From the NCBI RefSeq assembly GCF_003932845.1, contig NZ_RQZH01000026.1:1-39056 (forward strand): a stretch of 39,056 bases of DNA, in the 5' to 3' direction. Below are positions 32,685-39,056 of the stretch, piece after piece. Under the pieces are notes generated by a model. It saw only the letters and a list, made by a program, of their open reading frames with translations, ran no database searches and was not told the origin of the DNA. Each line of letters starts with the position of its first letter. Within the stretch, counting starts at the first letter, position 1. Both the position numbers and the translations under genes were made by a program. This DNA comes from Prevotella sp. OH937_COT-195 (GTDB lineage: Bacteria > Bacteroidota > Bacteroidia > Bacteroidales > Bacteroidaceae).

Positions 32685-33275
32685 TCAGTTGAATAATGTT
32701 CCGTTGGATAGAAATTCGTAGTTGTTTGCTTCGCAACGCTCGGCAAAGGCTTCTTCGCTGAGTTGATATTCCATATCGTCCCTACAAGCCTTGAAAAAGC
32801 CGTTCAAACACCTGTCCATAAGTTCGTAAAGTGTGGTGTCATCAGGGGCTTTCAAAAAGTCGTATATGGGCTTCAATATCTCATAATCCATATAGTAGCC
32901 CGTCAGTACACAATCGTCCGAAACAAATACATGGCTCTTGCGTTTTGTCTTGTAATTGTGTCCCCAAATGGTCTTAGGTAGATACAAGTCGTTCCAATAG
33001 TTATTGAAAAGATATTTCAGAAGTCTTATTCCTTTTAGATTGTCTTCCTCCTCGCTGTAATGAGAAGTACAACGATAGTAATAGGTGCAACTATCGTATG
33101 ACCATCTGTCCACCTTGATATTGAATATCTGTTCAAAGGCTTGCAATGTCTTTCGGTTTTCTTTGTCCCAAGCATAGTCGTAATGTTCCGCCCAATGGCT
33201 GTGTGCTTTCGCTTGTGCCTCTTTGGTCAGTTCGTGGAGGTTATATACCTCGTATGTTCTTGTTTCCGTCCTCAT
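32685..33275 (-). CDS. Hypothetical accessory protein, mobile-element family
   Basis: The 196-aa product starts MRTETRTYEVYNLHELTKEAQAKAHSHWAEHYDYAWDKEN, a pattern shared by many phage and conjugative-element proteins of unknown function. It is rich in aromatic residues and histidine and has no transmembrane segment. It overlaps the preceding gene by 4 bases, so it is translationally coupled. It could belong to the antirestriction or anti-defence group that the operon appears to carry, but nothing in the sequence shows this directly. Confidence 0.7.
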   Translation of the reverse strand: MRTETRTYEVYNLHELTKEAQAKAHSHWAEHYDYAWDKENRKTLQAFEQIFNIKVDRWSYDSCTYYYRCTSHYSEEEDNLKGIRLLKYLFNNYWNDLYLPKTIWGHNYKTKRKSHVFVSDDCVLTGYYMDYEILKPIYDFLKAPDDTTLYELMDRCLNGFFKACRDDMEYQLSEEAFAERCEANNYEFLSNGTLFN

Positions 33276-33568
33276 ATCAGTTCAGTGTTATCGGGTTTGT
33301 TATTGATGATGTCTTCTCCATTGTCCGCAAAGACCTCGATAGTCGGCTGTCCTCCATTTTCCTCTACGGATAGACTTTCGGAGGTGTCATATAATGTTTC
33401 TCCGTCCGTAATGATGACTTTCTCGTTGTCCTCAAAACAGAGAACGTCCTCACCTTGCCACGACTTGACAAGAGCAACGGCTTCCTCGTAATTCTCGGCT
33501 GTTACTTCAAAGTGGGTGCGTTCCCAACAAGTGACCTTTCTGTCTTGGTAAAATCTGAATGTTTCCAT
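33272..33568 (-). CDS. Small hypothetical protein of the accessory operon
   Basis: The product is 98 aa from METFRFYQDRKVTCWERTHFEVTAENYEEAVALVKSW. A longer frame upstream to 33994 runs through two other genes in a different frame and is not credible. The N-terminal half has the WxRTHFEVxAENYEEA pattern of short conjugative-element proteins; the C-terminal half is acidic. Strong acidity and the company of ArdA allow a DNA-mimic or anti-defence role, but this is inference. Confidence 0.65.
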   Translation of the reverse strand: METFRFYQDRKVTCWERTHFEVTAENYEEAVALVKSWQGEDVLCFEDNEKVIITDGETLYDTSESLSVEENGGQPTIEVFADNGEDIINNKPDNTELI

Positions 33569-33579
33569 AATTCCTATAT

Positions 33580-33798
33580 TTAGATGGTTGCTAAAATGAT
33601 TTCTTGGATATGGATAGGTTCTACTTCTGAAAAGAGATAAAGTATAAACTCCTTTTTGTCTTTCCGATTGAGTTCCTTGTATAGTTCCCCAAAGGCGGAT
33701 ATGTTCCCGTTTAGGTAAACCGATACCATATACTCGAAGATGTTGTCCACTTCGTAGTATCTGCATTGCTGTGCGATTGTCTTGCTTCTTCTTTTCAT
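33580..33798 (-). CDS. Small hypothetical protein of the accessory operon
   Basis: This 72-aa product starts MKRRSKTIAQQCRYYEVDNIFEYMVSVYLNGN. It is helical, has no signal peptide, and ends in a leucine/isoleucine-rich segment. Similar short proteins accompany ArdA and PcfJ genes on Bacteroidetes elements. It lies 11 bases before the next gene and 12 after the previous one, in tight operon spacing. No function is known to me. Confidence 0.6.
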   Translation of the reverse strand: MKRRSKTIAQQCRYYEVDNIFEYMVSVYLNGNISAFGELYKELNRKDKKEFILYLFSEVEPIHIQEIILATI

Positions 33799-33810
33799 AT
33801 ATCTGTCTGT

Positions 33811-34020
33811 TTAAGAAATGAGTATCCAAAGTATTGTCCCGATGATGAGGGCATAAGCCAAGATGTACACTGCGATTGCCAAAGTGATGGTAAGGAGTAG
33901 CCGAATGAGGAATTTCCCTGCACATAACCCTGCCAGCCAAAGCCAGACGCTTCCACCGCAAAGGAGAGAGCCTGCGAGTGCAATAGCCACCCAAATTGAT
34001 ATTCTGTATCTCAGTTTCAT
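33811..34020 (-). CDS. Small hydrophobic membrane protein, first gene of accessory operon
   Basis: The 69-aa product is almost wholly hydrophobic with two or three transmembrane helices (residues 8-20, 24-40 and 46-66) and a short basic N-terminus. It is the first gene of the minus-strand operon that runs to 29923. Function unknown. Its size and position would suit a small membrane modulator, but no motif supports any specific role. Confidence 0.55.
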   Translation of the reverse strand: MKLRYRISIWVAIALAGSLLCGGSVWLWLAGLCAGKFLIRLLLTITLAIAVYILAYALIIGTILWILIS

Positions 34021-34371
34021 CTTGTCTGATTTTTTGATTTTATGCGTTTTTCCGTCGGGTCGGTCGTTTTCGTTTCAGTGGCGTAAAAAAGGTAGGGCTT
34101 AGGACAAACAAGGTTTTACGGCGAAAATACTACCTGCAATGAAATGGAAGTGTGGAGATTGTCGTCTAAACGGCTTGCCGCCCCGACCTTTTTTGTCCGT
34201 GAAAGCCCAGAACTACCTTTGCCGCTGACAACGAACAACCGATCCCGATGCGAATACATAGAATGGAACGTGGAGAGGAACACAGCAGAGGACAGAGCGA
34301 AAAAATGAAAGGCAGCCTTCACAAGAAAGACTGCCATAATCGTTAGGAATAAGACGAAAAGAATGAAAACT

Positions 34372-34389
34372 GTTGTCTGAACAGACAAC
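34372..34389. promoter_or_regulatory. Inverted repeat GTTGTCTG-AA-CAGACAAC
   Basis: A perfect 8-base inverted repeat with a 2-base centre, the form of an operator for a dimeric repressor. It sits at the element end, upstream of the accessory operon. Confidence 0.5.
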
Positions 34390-34404
34390 TATTAGAAAAG
34401 AAAA

Positions 34405-34430
34405 ACGGAGAAAGTTTCGTCTTTCTCCGT
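34405..34430 (-). terminator. Insulating terminator at the element end
   Basis: A perfect 10-bp stem ACGGAGAAAG / CTTTCTCCGT with a 6-base loop. On the minus strand it is followed by TTTTTCTTTTC, so it would stop transcription entering the element from the chromosome. Confidence 0.65.
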
Positions 34431-34581
34431 AGATAATGTTACCTATGCAATAGGTTATTCGAGTTATGCAAAGCGTTGTGTGTCATTGCAGAAGATAGGT
34501 CGCTAAATCATTACCTGCTGAAAATCATAACTCAAAAGGCTGTTCATAGCCAATTACTTAGACCTAAATGATAGATTTTAA

Positions 34582-36333
34582 AAAGTATTACTTATTGCAG
34601 CCGCTTCAACGGCATTGTTTGCAAACGCAGCAGATGCGCAAACGGAACAATTTGTGGAGATAGTTTCCTCGCGGAATACCGGAGAATGGCAAATCGTCAT
34701 AGGTGTCGAGAAAAACGAGGACGACAACTTGGTATGGGTGGATTTGAACAACAACGGCACAAGAGACGCCGACGAGGGCATCGGATTGTGGGACTGGGCT
34801 ACATACAGAAGACCGCGTACCACCAACAATCTGAAAATATACGGTCCGGTGACGAAACTTTCGTGCAGTTTCAACAACATAAAGGACATACACCTCCAGA
34901 ACAACAACGTAATCAAAGAATTGGAGTGTACATACACCGAGGAACTTACTTCTGTTGATTTTTCGACAAACAAGAGCTTGAAGAAATTGAGTATCTATGG
35001 TTGCAAACTCGAAGCGCCGGCCATGCAGAGTATCGTAGACGGACTGGCAGATCGTTCAGGAATGCAGAATGCCGGCGTGCTTTTCGTGTTGAACAGTCCC
35101 GACAAACCGGAAGTGAATGAGATTCTCAAAACAACGGTAATTCAGGCAAAGGGAAAGAACTGGAACGTAAAATATTTCACGGGGCAGGAAGATTATGAAG
35201 GCTCCGACCATAGTTTGTATGTAACGACACTGCCCAAGACTACGATGACATCATCGATGACGGAAGGCAGCGAGTGGGCATTTGTGTTCAACGCGGGCGA
35301 GGAAAACCGTAAAAGGTTGTGGATAGACCTTAACGGAAACGACCTTTATGACTACGGCGAGGAGCAAAACATATTCGATGCACAGGTTCGAATACCGATA
35401 AAAAATAAGACGATAAGCATATACGGAGACCTCGACAAACTCACCTGCAGAGGTGTCTCGCTCACGGCTCTCAACGTTTCCGGTATGCCGAATTTGAAGA
35501 TACTCGACTGCTCGGACAACTCTTTGTCGGAACTGAATTTGGTGAGCAACACTAAACTTACCGATTTACTTGCATACAAGAACCAAATCGGCAGTATCGA
35601 CCTTTCGGCAAGCACCATGCTTACCAACGTTTCACTAAACAACAACAAACTATCGCAACTGTCACTCGCGGAAAACAAGGAACTCGCGGTGTTGTTCGTT
35701 TCGGACAACGGTATCGAGAATCTTGACGTGTCGGCATGCACCAAACTCGAAGCATTTGCTTTCGGAAACAACAAAATAAAGAATATAGATCTTTCGGGGA
35801 ACACCAATATAAGCACTCTGTATTGCAACGGGAACAATCTCTCCGTGCTCGATCTCTCCGCACTGACGAAACTTGGATTGTTGTCGTGCGAGAACAATGC
35901 AATCACATCGTTGATACTGCCCGAGAGTCCGCAGTTGTCATCGGTGTATTGCTTCGGCAACCGGTTGGAAGGCGAGGCGATGACTGCGCTTTGCAAGAAA
36001 CTGCCCGTGCGTGAGGCAGACAAAAAAGGATCGGTCTTTATTATAGACACAAAGAACGAAAACGAAGGTAATAAATGTACCGACACCGATGTGCAATATG
36101 CAAAAAAAGCGAACTGGAACGTATATGACTACCGCGGAAAAGCGAACGGTGGATATAACCCTTACGAAGGCATGACAACCGGGGTGGAGACTTTGCCGGA
36201 AACGGGCGAGGTTGTCAAGATTTCATATTTCAGTTCTCTGGGTCTTGAAGGCAACGAGCCTTTCAAGGGCATGAACGTAGTGGTTACGCAGTACAAGGAC
36301 GGCTCTGTGGTGAAAACCAAGAGAGTTTTCTGA
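34582..36333 (+). pseudogene. Secreted leucine-rich-repeat protein lacking its start codon
   Basis: In frame from 34582, the sequence reads KVLLIAAASTALFANAADAQ, a clear signal peptide. It is preceded directly by TAA (34579-34581) with no ATG. A TTG at 34615 would give 572 aa but without the signal peptide. The mature part has an N-terminal beta region, a repeated segment (two EW..V.....N..LWIDLN-type blocks near residues 20-45 and 215-245), LRRs of BspA/internalin spacing (LxxLxxxxNxLxxLdLSxxTxL, about 9 turns), and a C-terminal VVKISYFSSLG...KRVF domain typical of Bacteroidales surface proteins. The element's end seems to have replaced its start. Confidence 0.7.
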
Positions 36334-36350
36334 ATTGTGATTCGAACATG

Positions 36351-36393
36351 AATTGTAAAAGTCCGTGCCGGTATCGGTGCGGACTTTACAATT
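36351..36393 (+). terminator. Terminator after the LRR gene
   Basis: AATTGTAAAAGTCCG pairs with CGGACTTTACAATT (one bulged A), about 18 bases after the stop. Confidence 0.8.
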
Positions 36394-36460
36394 ACAAGGC
36401 ATCGAATATGGTGCCGTTCGTTTGTTTCCCGATGGCAGACTGTGACCGACGAGAAATCAA

Positions 36461-36493
36461 AACCGCTGATTTTGTAATGCAAAATCGGCGGTT
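36461..36493. terminator. Second hairpin between convergent genes
   Basis: AACCGC-T-GATTTTG pairs with CAAAATC-G-GCGGTT (one G-U pair), 5-base loop. It could stop minus-strand transcripts of the peptidase gene. Confidence 0.7.
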
Positions 36494-36593
36494 CTGGTAA
36501 ACAATTTCGGCGAATTTATCGAGTAAAATAGGCGGAATTGTTTATCGGTATGTTGCCGCCAGTTCTTTATACACCTGTCATTCTTTCTCGGTT

Positions 36594-38330
36594 TTACCGC
36601 TGGTTTGTCGCGGTAAATGCTGCCTGTGCGGTCTGCTTTCCTCTCTTGCCGAGAATTTTGTCATACCTTTCGGCATCACGCAGCAAAGCCACTGCTTCTT
36701 TTATCTGCTTGTCCGAGCCTATGGAGTTTTCTATCGCTCCCGATTGGAAATAATATGCCGCCACGATGTCTGCCCGCATCATGCTCTTGAGCACCTCTTT
36801 GTTGCGGTCGAGGTCGTGCCCGATGTCGTGCTTCAGTTTTGCTTCAAGTGCTTCGAACTCCGCTTTTGCTCCGTTGTAGTATCCCTCGAATTGAGCCAGT
36901 TTCTTTAGCGATTTCAGTACTTTCCCTGTTTCCGGGTCGTATGAGAAACCGCTTGCAATGACGCGCCGTTTGAACTCCTCGTAGTCATCGTCGCTCAGGT
37001 CAAACTCTCTTGCCGGTGCTATCGTCGGGTGTGCGGCAATATAGTCGAGTTCGTAGTCGAACATTACCTCCGTGGTGTCGCGCCCTGTTGCGCCGAGGTA
37101 GAATGCTATGTTCGGCAGCGAGTCCGGCAGAACCTCCACGTCGGGTTTGATACCGCCTCCGTCGCGCACTTCCCTTCCTCCCGAGGTATGGAATACCTTG
37201 GTGAGCGAGTCGGCGATGTGCTCGGTGTATCCTCCGCGCGAGTGTTTGTAGTTTATTGCCTGAATGCATCGCCCGCTGGGTATGAAATATTTGCCTGTCG
37301 TGATTTTCAGATTGGCGTTGTACGGCAATTCCAACGGTGTCTGCACCAGTCCCTTGCCGTAAGTGCGTGTGCCGAGAACCACCGCACGGTCGAGGTCTTG
37401 CAGCGAGCCGGCGGTTATCTCGCTTGCCGATGCCGTCTCACCGTTTACGAGTACCACTATCGGGATGTCGGTGTCAATCGGTTCCGTGGTGGTTCGATAC
37501 TCACGGTTAGCCCTTGTCAGTTTTCCTTTCGTCGTTACCAGCATTATGTTCTTCGGCACGAACATGTTGACGATTTTTACCGCCTCGTCGAGCGAGCCGC
37601 CGCCGTTGCCTCTTAGGTCTATCAGCAGGCTGCCAATGCCCCGCTCGCGCAGATCAACGAATGCTCTGCGCATCTCTTTCGAGCATCCCTCCGTGAAACT
37701 GTTCAGGTTTATATACCCTGTGTTTCCTTCCACAATCCCGTAATATGGTATTGCCGGCATCTGTATCGGGCGGCGCGTCATCTTCTTGGTGAGTGTCTTT
37801 CCGCTGCTTGGGCGCAGTATCTTCAATGCGAATGTGGTGCCGGGGTCGCCTCGCAAATGGCTACTTACGTATGCCACGTCCTTGTTTGTCGTTACCGAGT
37901 CGTCGATGCTCAATATCACGTCTCCCTTTTTCAGTCCGGCTTCTGCGGCTGGGGTGTTGGCGTAAGGCTCGTCTATCACCACCCGCTTCAGTCGTGCGTT
38001 ATATCGTACCAATGCCCCTATGCCCGCATATTTTCCCGTTATCATCATCTTCAAGTCTTTCACTTCCGATGCCGGATAATATACGGTGTATGGGTCGAGC
38101 GAGCGCAGCATTGCATTGACTCCCGTGCCGATTACCTCGTCGGCATTGAGCGAATCGACGTACATCATGTCGAGATTGCGGTATATGGCATTGAAAATGT
38201 CAATGTTCTTTGCCACTTGGAAATTGTGGTCTTTGCCTTCTTGTGCCATGCCGGCGGCAGAAAGCAGGAGCGACAACGCAAATGCTGTCACCCTTAAACA
38301 GCGTAATGGTCTGTATATATTCATCTTCAT
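36594..38330 (-). CDS. C-terminal processing peptidase (S41, CtpA/Prc type)
   Basis: The 578-aa product has a signal peptide (ending AAGMAQ), an N-terminal helical region with SLDPYTVYYP, a PDZ domain (GIGALVRY...YANTPAAEAGLKKGDVILSIDD) and an S41 catalytic core with GYINLNSF, LIDLRGNGGG and the serine of TASASEI (about residues 299-305), and lysine of TYGKGLVQ (about residue 326). It degrades or trims periplasmic proteins. An upstream in-frame ATG at 38375 overlaps the promoter region; the start MKMN at 38330 is preferred. It is a chromosomal housekeeping-type gene. Confidence 0.93.
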   Translation of the reverse strand: MKMNIYRPLRCLRVTAFALSLLLSAAGMAQEGKDHNFQVAKNIDIFNAIYRNLDMMYVDSLNADEVIGTGVNAMLRSLDPYTVYYPASEVKDLKMMITGKYAGIGALVRYNARLKRVVIDEPYANTPAAEAGLKKGDVILSIDDSVTTNKDVAYVSSHLRGDPGTTFALKILRPSSGKTLTKKMTRRPIQMPAIPYYGIVEGNTGYINLNSFTEGCSKEMRRAFVDLRERGIGSLLIDLRGNGGGSLDEAVKIVNMFVPKNIMLVTTKGKLTRANREYRTTTEPIDTDIPIVVLVNGETASASEITAGSLQDLDRAVVLGTRTYGKGLVQTPLELPYNANLKITTGKYFIPSGRCIQAINYKHSRGGYTEHIADSLTKVFHTSGGREVRDGGGIKPDVEVLPDSLPNIAFYLGATGRDTTEVMFDYELDYIAAHPTIAPAREFDLSDDDYEEFKRRVIASGFSYDPETGKVLKSLKKLAQFEGYYNGAKAEFEALEAKLKHDIGHDLDRNKEVLKSMMRADIVAAYYFQSGAIENSIGSDKQIKEAVALLRDAERYDKILGKRGKQTAQAAFTATNQR

Positions 38331-38372
38331 ATAATAATATAATGTTCGGGGAACGAGTGTAAATACATGCCA

Positions 38373-38380
38373 CAAAGTTA
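38373..38380 (-). promoter_or_regulatory. -7 box of the S41 peptidase gene
   Basis: TAACTTTG on the minus strand, with GTTG about 18 bases upstream (38399-38402), about 40 bases before the start codon. Confidence 0.55.
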
Positions 38381-38523
38381 CATTATTATAATGTGAAACA
38401 ACTCCGTTTTACATTATTTTTAATTCTTTTTTGTCTTGGAAGCAAAAAAAACGCGGAAAAACTTGCACGTTAACAAAAAACTTTCTACCTTTGCATCCGC
38501 ATTGAAACAATGCACAGATTATT

Positions 38524-38597
38524 GCTTCAGTAGCTCAGTTGGTTAGAGCACCTGACTGTTAATCAGGGGGTCGTTGGTTCAAGCCCATCCTGGAGCG
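38524..38597 (+). tRNA. tRNA-Asn (anticodon GTT)
   Basis: Full cloverleaf of 74 bases: acceptor GCTTCAG / CTGGAGC (one G-U), D-arm GCTC / GAGC, anticodon stem CCTGA / TCAGG with loop CTGTTAA. The T-arm GTTGG / CCATC has one T-T mismatch at its second pair. CCA is not encoded. Confidence 0.93.
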
Positions 38598-38610
38598 CGC
38601 AAGAAAGAAT

Positions 38611-38643
38611 CCTGTAGGTCAACGACTTACAGGGTTTTTTCTT
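38611..38643 (+). terminator. Terminator after tRNA-Asn
   Basis: CCTGTAGGT pairs with ACTTACAGG (one G-U), then GTTTTTTC. Confidence 0.85.
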
Positions 38644-39056
38644 TTTAATGCATTTCAAAGTCGCACCCAATTTGCACTTGTTTTCAGATGGACTCTTACT
38701 GGCTGCACTCACCACTTTGCAGAATCTACTCCTTATAATTCTGCAAAGAATAGTATTGGGACTGTTGTCAAGTACCGACGTTGACAAGTTGAAAACATAT
38801 ATGGGGTTTCAGCCATCAACGTTTATACGCATGATTGTATACTACGTCAGGCCATTCCCAATTCCAATACAAGTTTCTTACAAAAATGGCTACCTTTACA
38901 CCCACTTATTGAGACCTTTGAATAATTAAATGCTCCCTAAGAGGAGCCCTATCAGAATGCTTCAAAGGAATGATTAGAGTTCTTTTCGAGAAGAATATAC
39001 TCCCCCTTTACCCCTCGTCGGGCTTCAAATCCGAGCCCAACGAGGGATTTATTCGA
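38644..39056. other. Region after tRNA-Asn without a clear gene
   Basis: I see no gene with a recognisable family here. A plus-strand open frame of 93 codons (38648-38929) begins inside the tRNA terminator tail and has no supporting features. A strong hairpin lies at 39012-39046. Sequences just 3' of tRNA genes are common integration sites, but no integrase or repeated tRNA end is visible before the window stops. Confidence 0.5.
39012..39046. terminator. Terminator-like hairpin near the window end
   Basis: CCCTCGT-C-GGGCT pairs with AGCCC-A-ACGAGGG (one mismatch), followed by ATTTATT. Confidence 0.6.

Larger units (their letters stand above)
34021..34614. other. Right end of the element, control region and junction with chromosome
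   Basis: No confident gene in this stretch of nearly 600 bases. It has a plus-strand promoter match TTTG (34192-34195), 18 bases, TACCTTTG (34214-34221) followed by a 32-codon open frame (34248-34346); an inverted repeat at 34372-34389; a terminator-like hairpin; and at 34441-34455 ACCTATGCAATAGGT (palindrome with a 3-base centre). AT-rich DNA follows up to the LRR gene at about 34582. Confidence 0.5.

Noticed and set aside
33569..33994. N-terminal extension of the 98-aa METFRFYQ protein
   Set aside because: The extension runs through two other minus-strand genes in their non-coding frame and has no protein-like composition.
34116..34388. Minus-strand 90-codon open frame with a hydrophobic start, upstream of the accessory operon
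   Set aside because: It begins with TTG inside the inverted repeat, has no family resemblance, and its latter half is low in coding character.
38648..38929. 93-codon open frame just after tRNA-Asn
   Set aside because: It starts inside the terminator tail of the tRNA, lacks homology I can recognise, and has no upstream promoter of its own.

Overview
The window looks like a Bacteroidales chromosome carrying most of a conjugative element of the CTnDOT/ERL type. Support for this comes from the Bacteroidetes-type tra operon (traA to traQ order), MobA/MobB/MobC mobilisation genes, RteC-, PcfJ-, PcfK- and ArdA-like genes, a fimbrillin-like lipoprotein, and several promoter -7 boxes of the TAnnTTTG form that is specific to Bacteroidetes. 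The genus cannot be fixed from the sequence.

Layout. 1-3200: end of a MATE efflux pump, a split RteC-like regulator, a NYN-domain nuclease-like gene with a hairpin leader, and a small B-box zinc-finger membrane protein. 3261-6916 (minus): mobC, mobB, mobA. 6917-7709: divergent mob/tra control region and likely oriT. 7710-12.6 kb (plus): start of the tra operon (two ParA genes, two DUF3408 proteins, two membrane-anchored acidic proteins, traE, traF and the first sixth or so of traG). 12.6-19.35 kb: foreign DNA in place of the rest of traG, traH, traI and most of traJ. It holds a 40-aa basic protein, a Panacea-domain gene paired with a large membrane protein, an HU-like gene with three 22-bp repeats upstream, a PIN toxin/antitoxin pair with a broken toxin, and a fimbrillin-like lipoprotein operon whose long leader contains a 27-unit dinucleotide repeat. 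19.36-25.5 kb: 3' end of traJ, then intact traK, L, M, N, O, P, Q and a lysozyme. 25.6-28.3 kb: an AT-rich PHP-plus-ATPase gene (TrlF/Ppl type, a likely phage-defence cargo). 28.4-29.8 kb: an IS256-family element with a target duplication. 29.9-34.0 kb (minus): a nine-gene accessory operon (PcfJ, ArdA, PcfK and small proteins). 34.0-34.6 kb: apparent right end of the element. 34.6-39 kb: chromosome with a leucine-rich-repeat secreted protein that has lost its start codon at the junction, a C-terminal processing peptidase and tRNA-Asn.

How it works together. The mob genes would nick and pilot DNA to the MobC coupling protein, and the tra genes would build the type IV secretion channel. With traG (the VirB4-type ATPase), traH, traI and most of traJ missing, the element as shown should not transfer by itself, although its mob/oriT part could be mobilised in trans. 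The cargo is a set of defence or addiction candidates (Panacea pair, TrlF/Ppl, PIN pair, ArdA).

Four genes (rteC-like, PIN, traJ, IS256 transposase) are each split by an apparent single-base frameshift. This is either real decay or residual sequencing error, and it matters for how the pseudogene calls are read.
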